A stretch of DNA of 64,000 bases from Syntrophaceae bacterium UBA7520 (GCA_002478265.1 DLNC01000009.1:3914-67913), one strand, 5' to 3'. Numbered from the stretch's first letter, positions 34,167 through 43,079 are shown. Numbers and translations are program-made. Notes: generated from the letters alone by a model not told the origin.

Positions 34167-35530
34167 GAGTACTGATTGTTGACGATGAGGAGGTCGCCCT
34201 TAATTCCGTCAAACGGCTGCTGAGATGGCGGGGCATCAGAAGCGTCGATATCTGCGGCAACGGCAAAGAAGCCATCAACCGCATCAGGGAAAATGATTAC
34301 GATATAGTGCTTTTGGATTTATTGATGCCGGATGTGGACGGCCTGCAGGTCTTGGAAGCGACAAAACCTTATCGCCCGCACACGGAATTTATCATTCTTA
34401 CGGCCATCGATGATATTCCCACCACAGTAAAGGCCATTCGCATGGGCGCTTATGACTATTTGGTCAAACCCGTTGATAACGACCTGCTATTCCTTTCCAT
34501 TAAAAGGGCCTACGAACATCGCGGTTTGCTTATCGGCTTATCTGTAAGCGCGCGCGAAAATCAAAAAGAGGTGCCGGAAGCGTTTAATGAAATAGTCACG
34601 CAGTGCCCCCGCATGTTTTCTTTGCTTTCCTACGCGCAGGTAATGGCCGCCAGCGGAAATCCAGTGATGATTACCGGTGAATCCGGAACGGGCAAGGAGC
34701 TTATGGCGCGCGGAATCCACCGCGCGGGCGCCGCTCCCAAGGGCCCGTTTATTGCCGTAAATGTCAGCGCTATTCCCGCGACCATGTTTGAAAGCCAATT
34801 TTTCGGCCATGCCAAAGGCGCCTTTACGGGAGCCGAAAGCGCGCATCAAGGCTATTTCGAACAGGCGGACGGAGGAACGCTTTTTCTGGATGAAATAGGA
34901 GAACTGCCGTTGGCGCTGCAGGCTAAGCTTTTGCGGGTGCTGGAAGAAAAATCTTTTTATCCACTGGGCGCGGCCAAGCCGATCTGGGTCGATGTAAGAG
35001 TCATTTCCGCTTCCAACAGAAACCTAAACAAAGCCTGCCAGGAGGGAAATTTCCGGCTGGATTTATTTTATCGGCTCAAATCAGCGCATATTCATTTGCC
35101 GCCACTGGCGGAAAGACCCGGAGACATTCCCCTGTTGGCCAGGCATTTTCTTAAAAAGGCGTGTGCGCAGCACAAAAAAGACGTCCAGGGATTTTCTCCC
35201 GAAGCCATGGAATTATTAAACGGCAAAAACTATCCCGGCAATATTCGCGAATTGGCTCAGGTTGTGGAAAACGCCGTCCTCGTCGCCGACACTAATTTCA
35301 TCACACCGCAGCATCTGGGCATGGCCCACACGGCGCTGTCGCCTTTTGCCCGTCAATTATGCACGCTGAAAGAAAATGATGAAGCGCATTTGGCTTTTGT
35401 TTTGATGAATACCAACGGCGACCGAAACCGCGCGGCGCAAACTCTGGGTATTACAGTCCGCCAGCTGCAAAGAAAAATTGCCGCGATGAAAAAAAATCCC
35501 CGCTGGGAATCGATCCTGCGCGACATTTAA
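34163..35530 (+). CDS. NtrC-family sigma-54-dependent response regulator
   Basis: The 455-residue protein has a receiver domain (residues 1-115, phospho-Asp52 in IVLLDLLMPDVDG), an AAA+ domain with Walker A GESGTGKE, the intact GAFTGA loop (AKGAFTGAESA) that contacts sigma-54, Walker B GGTLFLDEIGE, and a C-terminal Fis-type helix-turn-helix (NGDRNRAAQTLGITVRQLQRKI). It is expected to activate sigma-54 promoters when phosphorylated by the adjacent kinase. ATGA overlap implies coupled translation. A sigma-54 promoter lies 260 bases downstream, ahead of the RsbRD_N/N-ATPase genes, making it the first candidate target. Confidence 0.95.
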   Translation: MRVLIVDDEEVALNSVKRLLRWRGIRSVDICGNGKEAINRIRENDYDIVLLDLLMPDVDGLQVLEATKPYRPHTEFIILTAIDDIPTTVKAIRMGAYDYLVKPVDNDLLFLSIKRAYEHRGLLIGLSVSARENQKEVPEAFNEIVTQCPRMFSLLSYAQVMAASGNPVMITGESGTGKELMARGIHRAGAAPKGPFIAVNVSAIPATMFESQFFGHAKGAFTGAESAHQGYFEQADGGTLFLDEIGELPLALQAKLLRVLEEKSFYPLGAAKPIWVDVRVISASNRNLNKACQEGNFRLDLFYRLKSAHIHLPPLAERPGDIPLLARHFLKKACAQHKKDVQGFSPEAMELLNGKNYPGNIRELAQVVENAVLVADTNFITPQHLGMAHTALSPFARQLCTLKENDEAHLAFVLMNTNGDRNRAAQTLGITVRQLQRKIAAMKKNPRWESILRDI

Positions 35531-35774
35531 GTCATCTGTAACGACAAAAAGGTCGCGTATATCAAATATCTAATTTTATTGTTCTTTTGTTTATGAAAAG
35601 CACTCCGGGCGCGCCAAATCCGAAAATTTGATGACTTTGTTTTCACCCGAATCCGTAAAACATTTTTTCAAAAAAGCGATAATAAAAATATTTAACACTC
35701 CTTCGTCATGAACGAGTCTTAGCAATTCAGCGACCTTACCAGCCCCTACCCGCCGTCATAAAAAGTGAATACCG
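35531..35774. other. Intergenic region upstream of the sigma-54 promoter
   Basis: No gene is visible. The stretch would hold enhancer sites for an NtrC-type activator. I see no clear repeated palindrome, so the binding sites remain unidentified. Confidence 0.4.
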
Positions 35775-35792
35775 GCCATTTTTCAAAATGGC
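35775..35792. promoter_or_regulatory. Perfect inverted repeat overlapping the -24 element
   Basis: GCCATTTT and AAAATGGC around TC form 8-base arms whose right arm contains the GG of the sigma-54 -24 box. It could be a repressor site blocking the promoter, or the end hairpin of the upstream transcript. Confidence 0.5.
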
Positions 35793-35804
35793 ATAAGTGT
35801 TGCT
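35789..35804 (+). promoter_or_regulatory. Sigma-54 (-24/-12) promoter
   Basis: TGGCAT-AAGTG-TTGCT matches the consensus TGGCAC-N5-TTGCW with the required 10 bases between the GG and GC pairs. Transcription would begin near 35815, giving a short leader with an AAGGAG site before the gene at 35837. Confidence 0.78.
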
Positions 35805-35836
35805 CCGTTATCAGTGCGTAAGGAGCCATATCTTTG

Positions 35837-36307
35837 ATGAAAGCTTTTGCCTCCAAACTGGTAGATTTAACCCAGAAAAACGCGGAGAAAATCGCGTGGC
35901 AGTGGGCGAAAGACGTAAAAACCAACCTTAAAACAAATTCATACCATGACGCGCCGGAAGAAAAAATCATCAACCAGGCGTCAGAGTTCTACAAAAATTT
36001 TCAGGAAATGTTTTTTCACGAAGCGCCCTTTCAGCTTGCCGAAGATGTTTTCACAAAATACGCGCACGAACGCTACGCGGAAGGCGTCCCCCTGCACGAA
36101 ACGGTCTACGCCATGATTCTGATGCGCCGCCACATCTGGCTTTACGCCGAGTTCCAGACAATATTTTCCGCCGAGGTGGAACACCGCAAAGCTGTGGAAA
36201 GCCTCAGTCGGACGATCCTGATGTTCGATTATATCATCTACATTATTTCCCGTGAATACTGGAAATTAATAAAAATGGAATTATCGAAGAAGGAAGGAAA
36301 GCATTAA
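35837..36307 (+). CDS. RsbRD_N-like helical sensor protein, soluble copy
   Basis: The 156-residue all-alpha protein resembles the N-terminal non-heme globin-like domain of RsbR/RsbRD and some histidine kinases (RsbRD_N). Family landmarks are NAEKIAWQWAKDV near the start, the central RYAEGVPLHETVYAMILMRRHIWLYAEF, and AVESLSRTILMFDYIIYIISREYW at the end. There is no output domain, so it must act through a partner. It is the first gene after the sigma-54 promoter, with AAGGAG upstream. An in-frame TTG at 35834 is an alternative start. A diverged copy follows 56 bases later. Confidence 0.75.
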   Translation: MKAFASKLVDLTQKNAEKIAWQWAKDVKTNLKTNSYHDAPEEKIINQASEFYKNFQEMFFHEAPFQLAEDVFTKYAHERYAEGVPLHETVYAMILMRRHIWLYAEFQTIFSAEVEHRKAVESLSRTILMFDYIIYIISREYWKLIKMELSKKEGKH

Positions 36308-36363
36308 TCACCAATTTTTTAGCAACATTTTTTAAGATTCAAGCGGGAAAGGAGGAATGAAGC

Positions 36364-37203
36364 ATGCAAGCTTACGCGGCAAAACTAATTAACCTTATCG
36401 AGAGCAAAGCGGAAAACATTGCCAAACAATGGGCGGCGGACGTGATGAAACATAACCGCACGCCTTCTTATCATTCTTTGTCCAAGGATCTGGTTGTTGA
36501 ACAGGGAGTTAATTTCTATCGCCTTTTCCGTCAGATGTCCCTGGCGGAAGTCCCTTATGAAGAAGCCAAATCTTTTTCCTGGAAATACGCCGAAGAATTT
36601 TACCAGCAGAAAATACCCTTGCACGAGGCGCTCTACGCGCTTATTTTGATGCGGCGCCACCTCTGGCTTTACGCGGAATTTCAAGGGACATTTGTCACGG
36701 CGCTGGAAAAACAGCAGGCCGTGGAAAGCCTGAACCGGACAATTCTGATGTTCGACTATGTATCCTATCAGGTTACGGAAAAATACCAGCAGCTGACCAT
36801 GGAAGGAGTAAACAAAAAGCTGGGCATTGTGAAAACTTTTCTTATGGGCAAACTCATCGGCGGTATGAAAAATACCTACAAGCTTGCTTTTATGGCCGTC
36901 CTGCTGATTGCCGCTGGCATTCTGACATATTATAACCATACCGCTGGAAAAGTCGTCGTTTTCACCCATCTGTTTTACATACCCATAATTCTGGCCGCTG
37001 TCTGGTGGGGCAAAAAAGGAATGCTCGTGCCGATATTACTGGCGATTATCCTTATTGCCAGCCACTCGCTCTTTTTAAAAGACGCACCTTTCACGGATGA
37101 TGTTATCCGCGCTGTGATGTTTATTATTATGGGCGGCGTTGTCGGCTGGCTGATGGACAGTGTAAAAAAACTGGAAGAGCTGTACGAACCATTCAAACTA
37201 TAA
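36364..37203 (+). CDS. RsbRD_N-like domain fused to a four-helix membrane domain
   Basis: In the 279-residue protein, residues 1-150 duplicate the preceding protein (AENIAKQWAADV; KIPLHEALYALILMRRHLWLYAEF; AVESLNRTILMFDY). Residues 180-270 form four hydrophobic helices (LAFMAVLLIAAGIL, THLFYIPIILAAVWWG, VPILLAIILIASHSLF, AVMFIIMGGVVGWLM) of the sort seen at the N-terminus of membrane-bound sensor kinases. Neither kinase nor STAS output is present. AAAGGAGG precedes ATG 36364, and atpD begins 21 bases after its stop, so it is almost certainly transcribed with the ATP synthase. It may sense the membrane or ion gradient; that is inference. Confidence 0.75.
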   Translation: MQAYAAKLINLIESKAENIAKQWAADVMKHNRTPSYHSLSKDLVVEQGVNFYRLFRQMSLAEVPYEEAKSFSWKYAEEFYQQKIPLHEALYALILMRRHLWLYAEFQGTFVTALEKQQAVESLNRTILMFDYVSYQVTEKYQQLTMEGVNKKLGIVKTFLMGKLIGGMKNTYKLAFMAVLLIAAGILTYYNHTAGKVVVFTHLFYIPIILAAVWWGKKGMLVPILLAIILIASHSLFLKDAPFTDDVIRAVMFIIMGGVVGWLMDSVKKLEELYEPFKL

Positions 37204-37224
37204 AATTATAGCGAGGAGACAAAA

Positions 37225-38616
37225 GTGGAACGTGAGCAACTCAATCAAGGAAAAGTTTTATCGGTGCGCAGCAGCGTTGTCGATGTACGTTTCCCCCAAA
37301 AAGCCCCATCCATCCGCAATGTTCTGACGGCGGGTGAAAAAGGCGAGGTGATCATCGAGGTTTTTACTCAATTGGACAGCAACACCGTCCGCGGCGTTTC
37401 CCTGACACCAACGCAGGGCCTGGCGCGCGGGTCGACGGTTACCGATACCGGCAAACCTTTTGAAGTTCCCGTGGGAAAAGAACTCCTAGGTCGGGTGTTT
37501 AATGTCTTTGGTGAAACAATCGATAAAAAGGGAAAAACAGAGGCTAGTGAATACCGCTGTATCCACCGCGACCCGATTCCCCTGCAGGATCAGTCCACGG
37601 TATCGGAAATTTTTGAAACGGGCATAAAGGCCATTGATGTTTTGGCGCCGCTGGAGCGCGGCGGCAAGGCGGGCCTTTTTGGCGGCGCGGGCGTGGGCAA
37701 AACTGTTCTGATCACGGAAATGATTCACAACACCGTCAGCGCTCATGAGGGTATGAGTATCTTCTGCGGTATAGGCGAGCGCTGCCGCGAAGGCGAAGAG
37801 CTTTACCGGGAAATGGAAGAAAGCGGCGTTTTGGGCAACACCGTGATGGTTTTCGGCCAGATGAACGAACCGCCGGGCGCCAGATTCCGCGTCGGTCATT
37901 CGGCTTTGACCATGGCGGAATATTTCCGCGATGACGCCAAGCAGGACGTCCTGCTTATGATCGACAACATTTTCCGCTTCATCCAGGCCGGCATGGAGGT
38001 TTCCGGCCTTTTGGGGCAATTGCCCTCGCGCCTTGGTTACCAGCCCACGCTGGCCACGGAACTGGCGGAACTGGAAGAGCGCATCTGCAACACAAAAACA
38101 GGCGCGATCACTTCGATTCAGGCCGTTTATGTTCCTGCGGATGATTTTACCGACCCTTCCGCGGTGCATACCTTCGGCCATCTTTCCGCGACCATCGCCC
38201 TTTCGCGCAAACGGGCCAGCGAAGGATTGTACCCGGCCATCGACCTCCTGCAGTCAACATCAAAAATGCTGATGCCGAATATCGCCGGAGAGCGCCATTA
38301 TAAAATCGCGCAGGAAATCCGCAAGACCCTGGCCATCTACGAAGATTTAAAAGACATCATCGCCATGCTGGGCATTTCCGAGCTTTCTCGTGAAGACCAG
38401 AGAACGGTCTTTCGCGCGCGGCGGCTGGAAAGATTCTTCACGCAGCCGTTTTTTGTCACGGAGCAGTTTACCGGCACGGCGGGCAAAATGGTCTCGCGCG
38501 AAGACACGCTCAACGGCTGTGAACGCATTCTAAATGACGAATTCGCCGATTATCCGGAACGGGCTCTTTACATGATCGGCTCCATCGAAGAGGCGAAAAA
38601 ACAAGATGATGCTTAA
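37225..38616 (+). CDS. atpD: N-ATPase F1 beta subunit
   Basis: The 463-residue catalytic subunit has the P-loop GGAGVGKTVLI, the catalytic segment GERCREGEELYREM, Walker B VLLMIDNIFRF and GQLPSRLGYQPTLATE. It makes or hydrolyses ATP in the F1 headpiece. Start is GTG 37225 with GAGGAG upstream. The beta gene comes first, and the order D-C-Q-R-B-E-F-A-G marks the N-type ATPase operon, a laterally spread second ATP synthase, rather than the usual atpIBEFHAGDC. It overlaps atpC by 11 bases. Confidence 0.95.
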   Translation: MEREQLNQGKVLSVRSSVVDVRFPQKAPSIRNVLTAGEKGEVIIEVFTQLDSNTVRGVSLTPTQGLARGSTVTDTGKPFEVPVGKELLGRVFNVFGETIDKKGKTEASEYRCIHRDPIPLQDQSTVSEIFETGIKAIDVLAPLERGGKAGLFGGAGVGKTVLITEMIHNTVSAHEGMSIFCGIGERCREGEELYREMEESGVLGNTVMVFGQMNEPPGARFRVGHSALTMAEYFRDDAKQDVLLMIDNIFRFIQAGMEVSGLLGQLPSRLGYQPTLATELAELEERICNTKTGAITSIQAVYVPADDFTDPSAVHTFGHLSATIALSRKRASEGLYPAIDLLQSTSKMLMPNIAGERHYKIAQEIRKTLAIYEDLKDIIAMLGISELSREDQRTVFRARRLERFFTQPFFVTEQFTGTAGKMVSREDTLNGCERILNDEFADYPERALYMIGSIEEAKKQDDA

Positions 38617-38986
38617 AATTTTATTGCCGGCGGAAGTATTGCTTAGGCAGGAAGTGAAAAAAATCGTAGCCGAGGCGGAGAACGGCTCTTTCTGCCTGAT
38701 GCCCAACCATATTGATTTTGTGGCGACACTCGCTCCCGGCCTTTTCACTTTTGAACCGTTAACCGGAGGACAGGAATTACTGGCGATGGACGTCGGAACC
38801 CTGGTGAAAAAGGGCTCTGAGGTTCTCGTCTCCACACGCAACGCTGTGCGCGCCCCGGATCTGGGCAAACTTAAGCAGGTGGTCATGGAACAATATGATA
38901 AACTTGATGAACGGGAAAAAGTTGTCCGTTCCGCGGCGGCCAAATTGGAAGCCAGTTTAATCAGACGCTTTGTGGAGTTGAAATAA
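38606..38986 (+). CDS. atpC: N-ATPase F1 epsilon subunit
   Basis: The 126-residue epsilon subunit has an N-terminal beta sandwich (KILLPAEVLLRQEVKKIVAEAENGSFCLMPNHIDFVATLAPG is the family pattern) and a C-terminal helical part. It joins the F1 rotor to the c ring. The start is either of two adjacent ATGs (38606, 38609). It lies second in the operon as expected for N-ATPases, overlapping atpD and ending 1 base before atpQ. Confidence 0.9.
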   Translation: MMLKILLPAEVLLRQEVKKIVAEAENGSFCLMPNHIDFVATLAPGLFTFEPLTGGQELLAMDVGTLVKKGSEVLVSTRNAVRAPDLGKLKQVVMEQYDKLDEREKVVRSAAAKLEASLIRRFVELK

Positions 38987-38987
38987 T

Positions 38988-39356
38988 ATGCCGGAAATCA
39001 GAAGAACACCAAGTCAAAGACGCAGGCAAATCGCAGACAGGTTTGCGCAAAAAGTAGCGCAAAAAGAAACGCTGCGCATCAGAGGGCTCAAGCATAAGGA
39101 CGAAACAGTCTGGTTCGGCCTGGGCATGTTCGGCATTGTGGGATGGGCGATAGCCATCCCGACGCTGATCGGCATCGCCCTGGGGCTCTGGATAGACAGA
39201 ACATGGCCTAGCCAGTATTCCTGGGCGCTGATGCTTTTAATAGCTGGTGTCGTTATTGGCAGCATTAACGCAACATACTGGATAAAGAAAGTGCGCAGCA
39301 GCATCATTGAAGAAGATGAAGAGGAAAGCGACAGCGAAAGAGGCGGCAATGAATGA
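38988..39356 (+). CDS. atpQ: N-ATPase AtpQ-like small membrane protein (ATPase gene 1 family)
   Basis: The 122-residue protein has a basic N-terminus and two transmembrane helices (WFGLGMFGIVGWAIAIPTLIGIALGLWID and YSWALMLLIAGVVIGSINATYW). It belongs to the AtpI/AtpZ-related family called AtpQ in N-ATPase operons, proposed to assist assembly or magnesium entry. An acidic C-terminus (EEDEEESDSE) is notable. It overlaps atpR by 8 bases. Confidence 0.88.
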   Translation: MPEIRRTPSQRRRQIADRFAQKVAQKETLRIRGLKHKDETVWFGLGMFGIVGWAIAIPTLIGIALGLWIDRTWPSQYSWALMLLIAGVVIGSINATYWIKKVRSSIIEEDEEESDSERGGNE

Positions 39357-39642
39357 ATTTGGCATCCTAACCCCGATTATCCTGTTTTTAACCTTTGTCG
39401 CGGGATTAACATTGGGGGCAATTTATATCATGGGCCTCTGGCAGACAGTAAGAAGGTTGCCGGACAGCTCACACCCTCTCTGTTTAATGTTTGCCAGCTT
39501 TGCTGTCCGCGCCGCGATACTGTTAGTCGCTCTATATTTCATCATGGGCGGTTACTGGGAACGACTAGCCATGGCGGTAACAGGATTCATCATAATGAAA
39601 GTGCTGCTTACCCGTCGCTTCGGACTAAATAAGGCGCAGTAA
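39349..39642 (+). CDS. atpR: N-ATPase AtpR subunit
   Basis: The 97-residue protein with three hydrophobic helices is the AtpR family specific to N-ATPase operons, thought to help c-ring assembly. Landmarks are GLTLGAIYIMGLWQTVRRLP, an Arg inside the second helix (FAVRAAILLVALYFIMGG), and a final RFGLNKAQ. ATG 39349 overlaps the end of atpQ; the longer frame from 39307 would only add codons read from atpQ sequence. Confidence 0.88.
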   Translation: MNEFGILTPIILFLTFVAGLTLGAIYIMGLWQTVRRLPDSSHPLCLMFASFAVRAAILLVALYFIMGGYWERLAMAVTGFIIMKVLLTRRFGLNKAQ

Positions 39643-39654
39643 AGAGGATTTCCC

Positions 39655-40398
39655 ATGGAAATTGTACAAATAAACCAAATCAGCCCTGATCAGGTGATTA
39701 TCTGGAGTTGGGGTTTTATCAAAATCAACGCGACCATTCTTTACACATGGCTGGTGATGGCCATCCTGGTTGTGGGCTCCTGGTTGGTCACCCGTAATCT
39801 TTCCTCGGAAATTAATGTTTCACGCTGGCAGCATTTTCTCGAAGTGGTTATTTCCGTCATTCGCGGCGAAATCAATGAAATGGCAAAAAAGGGAGGGGAT
39901 AAATATATTCCCCTTATCGGCACTCTTTTTCTGTTTATCGGCCTGTCCAACATTCTGGTGGTCGTTCCCGGATTCGTCGCGCCGACTTCTTCCATCACCA
40001 CGACCGCGTCGCTCGCCATTTGCGTGTTTGTCGCCGTGCCCATGTACGGCATTTCTCAAAACGGCCTTTTACACTACCTTAAAGAATATTTTCAGCCCAA
40101 TTTTATCTTTTTCCCGTTTCACGTAATGGGGGAAATCTCCCGAACGCTGGCGCTTACCGTGCGACTTTTCGGCAACATCATGAGTCATGAAAAAGTTGTG
40201 GGGATATTGCTCGCGGTCACCCCTTTACTGTTTCCCATCATCATGCAGGCATTGGGGCTTCTGATCGGCATTATTCAGGCCTACATTTTCGCCATTCTTT
40301 CGATGGTCTACATCGCTTCGGCGACAAGCGCACACGAGGAAGGGCATAAACATGAGGAATTGCATAAGGCGGAAGCAAGTCAAGGTATCGCAGCTTAG
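39655..40398 (+). CDS. atpB: N-ATPase Fo a subunit
   Basis: The 247-residue protein has about five to six membrane helices. The essential Arg is in ALTVRLFGNIMSHE, and the last helices (LLIGIIQAYIFAILSMVYIASA) match the ion-channel region of subunit a. It forms the stator half-channels against the c ring. A His/Glu-rich tail (HEEGHKHEELHKAEA) follows, a feature often seen in N-ATPase a subunits. AGAGGA lies upstream. Confidence 0.93.
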   Translation: MEIVQINQISPDQVIIWSWGFIKINATILYTWLVMAILVVGSWLVTRNLSSEINVSRWQHFLEVVISVIRGEINEMAKKGGDKYIPLIGTLFLFIGLSNILVVVPGFVAPTSSITTTASLAICVFVAVPMYGISQNGLLHYLKEYFQPNFIFFPFHVMGEISRTLALTVRLFGNIMSHEKVVGILLAVTPLLFPIIMQALGLLIGIIQAYIFAILSMVYIASATSAHEEGHKHEELHKAEASQGIAA

Positions 40399-40429
40399 CT
40401 AATAAAATTTTTTTAAAGGAGGAGTATAT

Positions 40430-40705
40430 ATGGAGAGTATAAGTTTAGTAGCAGTTGCATCTATTGCCATTGCAGGTTTAACAATGGCTATCGGTTCTAT
40501 CGGGCCTTCCAGCGGCATGGGACAGGCGATTCAACAGGCGCTTTCCGCCATCGCCCAGCAACCGGATGAGCGCAATTCTCTGACCAGAACCTTATTCGTC
40601 GGGCTGGCGATGATCGAATCGATTGCCATTTACTGCTTTGTTATTTCCATGATTGTAATTTTCGCGAATCCTTTCTGGACTCACTTTGTAAAAGCAGGGG
40701 GATAA
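40430..40705 (+). CDS. atpE: N-ATPase Fo c subunit
   Basis: The 91-residue hairpin protein forms the rotor ring. Helix 2 carries the ion-binding Glu63 with Ser64 and Tyr68 (GLAMIESIAIYCFV), three of the residues used by sodium-type rings. The position after Ser64 is Ile rather than Thr. The helix-1 position that is Gln in sodium rings, or Glu in some N-type rings, appears to be Met30 (GPSSGMGQ). The ion specificity is therefore unclear from sequence. AAAGGAGG precedes the ATG. Confidence 0.92.
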   Translation: MESISLVAVASIAIAGLTMAIGSIGPSSGMGQAIQQALSAIAQQPDERNSLTRTLFVGLAMIESIAIYCFVISMIVIFANPFWTHFVKAGG

Positions 40706-40708
40706 TCC

Positions 40709-41479
40709 ATGCATATCGACTGGTTTGTGTTAGGTTGCCAGATATTTAATTTTCTTTTGCTCGTCTATCTTTTGAAGCGTTTCCTTTACGGGCGAATACT
40801 CAAAGCGATGGATGAGCGCGAAGCGAAAATTGCCGCCCGTTTCAGCGAAGCCCGGGAAATTAAGGAAAAAGCGGCAGAGGCGGCAGAACTCTACGACAAA
40901 AGAAACAGACAGCTTGCCGAAAAATCAGAGCAGATGCTCAACGAGGCAAGCCTCGCGGCGGAAACCAGACGCAAAGAACTCATGGAGAAAGTCCGGGAAG
41001 AAGTGGACGCCATCAAGACTCGTTGGCAAACAATGCTCGCGCGGGAAAAAGAAGCTTTTTTCCAGGATTTGCGCGGCAGGGCCGCCAGAGAAATTTATGC
41101 CACGGCGCGCAAAGCGCTGGCCGATCTAGGCAACGCCGAGCTGGAGGAACAAATTGTCGCTGAATTTATCCGCCGCGTGCAAGGCTTGGATTCGGAAAAA
41201 AGCAAAGAAATCAGAAAGGCCATCACCGGAGGCGGAAACAAAGTAGTGGTGCAAAGCGCCTTTGATATCTCCCCGGACACGCAAGCCAAAATAGAACAGG
41301 CGCTGAAAAAACAGATTTCCAACGGATTTACCGTCCGCTACATAAAACAACCCGATGTCGTTTCCGGAATCGAGTTGAGGGTAAACGGCCATAAAATTGC
41401 CTGGAGCCTCAATGAATATCTGGAAACGCTGGTGGAAAACCTTACCGAAGTCATACAAAAGGAAGCACACGCGGCATAG
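40709..41479 (+). CDS. atpF: N-ATPase b subunit with delta-like C-terminal extension
   Basis: The 256-residue protein has one N-terminal membrane helix (residues 5-25), a long charged coiled coil to about 120, then a further roughly 130-residue domain. Usual b subunits are about 160 residues. The extra domain, ending IELRVNGHKIAWSLNEYLETLVENLTE, is like the C-terminal part of subunit delta (GIELRIGDKVIDGS-type), explaining why the operon has no separate atpH. It acts as the peripheral stalk. It follows atpE by 3 bases. Confidence 0.9.
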   Translation: MHIDWFVLGCQIFNFLLLVYLLKRFLYGRILKAMDEREAKIAARFSEAREIKEKAAEAAELYDKRNRQLAEKSEQMLNEASLAAETRRKELMEKVREEVDAIKTRWQTMLAREKEAFFQDLRGRAAREIYATARKALADLGNAELEEQIVAEFIRRVQGLDSEKSKEIRKAITGGGNKVVVQSAFDISPDTQAKIEQALKKQISNGFTVRYIKQPDVVSGIELRVNGHKIAWSLNEYLETLVENLTEVIQKEAHAA

Positions 41480-41510
41480 AGGAAATATAGAATTATAAGG
41501 GAGGAATTAA

Positions 41511-43079
41511 ATGAGCGAGCAAACCGGGGTAAACGAATCTCAAGAATTAAAAGCATTTCTTGACGACACTTTTTCGACGATGGACGAGGTGCTGGAAAAA
41601 CAGAAACCGGATTTGCGCCAGTATGAGATAGGCACCATCCAGTTTGTCGGGCGCGATATCGCCCGCGTCAGCGGATTGCCCAATATTCGCGCCGAGGAAC
41701 TGGTGCGTTTTTCCGGAAACTACATGGGCCTTGTTTTCAACATCGACCCGGACGAAATAGGCGTCATCCTTCTGGATCCCAGTGAAAATCTTCAGGTGGG
41801 AGAAGAAGTGCATCGCACCAAGCGCGTTTTGGACGTGCCGGTGGGAGAAGGACTTTTGGGCCGCGTGGTTGACCCTCTGGGAAGACCTTTGGACGGGCTG
41901 GGAGACGTAAACACCGTAAAACGCCTTCCCGTGGAAAGGCCCGCGCCCGCGGTTATGGACAGAGCTCCGGTTACCGTGCCCCTGCAAACCGGGATCAAAG
42001 TTATCGACGCGCTTATCCCCATAGGACGCGGGCAGCGGGAATTGATTCTGGGCGATAGGCAAACGGGCAAAACGGCCATTGCCGTCGATACAATTATCAA
42101 TCAAAAAGAAACAGGAATTATTTCCATTTATTGCGCGATCGGCAAGAAAAGCGCGGATGTCGCCAAAGTTATCGCTGATCTGCGGGAAAAGGGCGTCATG
42201 AATAACTGCATCGTTGTGGTGGCCACGGGGGAAGACACGCCGGGCCTGCAGTTTGTCGCGCCCTACGCGGCAACGACGATGGGCGAATATTTTATGGAAA
42301 AAGGCATGGACGTGCTTGTGGTCTATGACGATCTAACCTCGCACGCGCGCGCCTACCGCGAAGTGTCGCTGCTGCTCAGGCGTCCTCCCGGCCGCGAAGC
42401 GTTTCCCGGAGACATTTTCTACATTCATTCACGCCTCCTGGAGAGATCAACGCATTTACGCCCCGAACTGGGCGGTGGTTCCCTGACCTCGCTGCCGATT
42501 ACCGAAACAGAAGCGCAGGACTTGTCATCCTACATTCCCACCAACCTGATTTCCATCACCGACGGGCAGATTTATCTTTCGCCGGTTTTGTTCAACAAAG
42601 GCATTCTGCCGGCGGTCGATGTCGGTAAATCCGTTTCCCGCGTCGGCGGCAAGACTCAGCTGGCCGCTTATCGATCAGTCGCGGGCGATTTGCGCCTGTC
42701 CTATTCGCAGTTTGAAGAGCTGGAATCATTTTCGCGCTTCGGCACCAGACTGGACGACGCGACAAGAAGAACGCTGGAGCGCGGCTGGCGGGTGCGTGAA
42801 ATCCTGAAACAGGGTCAATACAGGCCGCTGCGCGCCTCGGAACAGATCGTATCTCTGCTTTCCGTCACCGGCGGATGCCTGGACTGTGTCCCGATTGATA
42901 AAGTGCGCGAAGCCGAAGAAAGCGTGCTAGGAGTCATCAATAACCAGATTCCCGACGTGTGCAAGCATATTGACGAAGGAGACAAGCTGGAAACTGCAGA
43001 TCGCAATCTCATTGTGGATACAATTAAATCCGACGTGTGCCAGTTCGAAGTCAAAGAGGAAGAAAATGCAGACAACTGA
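41511..43079 (+). CDS. atpA: N-ATPase F1 alpha subunit
   Basis: The 522-residue alpha subunit has the P-loop GDRQTGKTAIAVDTI, the VYDDLTSHARAYREVSLLLRRPPGREAFPGD block and LGGGSLTSLPITETEAQDLSSYIPTN. It alternates with beta and holds the non-catalytic nucleotide sites. The first 30 residues are acidic and not typical of housekeeping alpha subunits, as expected for an N-type enzyme. GGGAGGAATT precedes ATG 41511. It overlaps atpG by 14 bases. Confidence 0.94.
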   Translation: MSEQTGVNESQELKAFLDDTFSTMDEVLEKQKPDLRQYEIGTIQFVGRDIARVSGLPNIRAEELVRFSGNYMGLVFNIDPDEIGVILLDPSENLQVGEEVHRTKRVLDVPVGEGLLGRVVDPLGRPLDGLGDVNTVKRLPVERPAPAVMDRAPVTVPLQTGIKVIDALIPIGRGQRELILGDRQTGKTAIAVDTIINQKETGIISIYCAIGKKSADVAKVIADLREKGVMNNCIVVVATGEDTPGLQFVAPYAATTMGEYFMEKGMDVLVVYDDLTSHARAYREVSLLLRRPPGREAFPGDIFYIHSRLLERSTHLRPELGGGSLTSLPITETEAQDLSSYIPTNLISITDGQIYLSPVLFNKGILPAVDVGKSVSRVGGKTQLAAYRSVAGDLRLSYSQFEELESFSRFGTRLDDATRRTLERGWRVREILKQGQYRPLRASEQIVSLLSVTGGCLDCVPIDKVREAEESVLGVINNQIPDVCKHIDEGDKLETADRNLIVDTIKSDVCQFEVKEEENADN

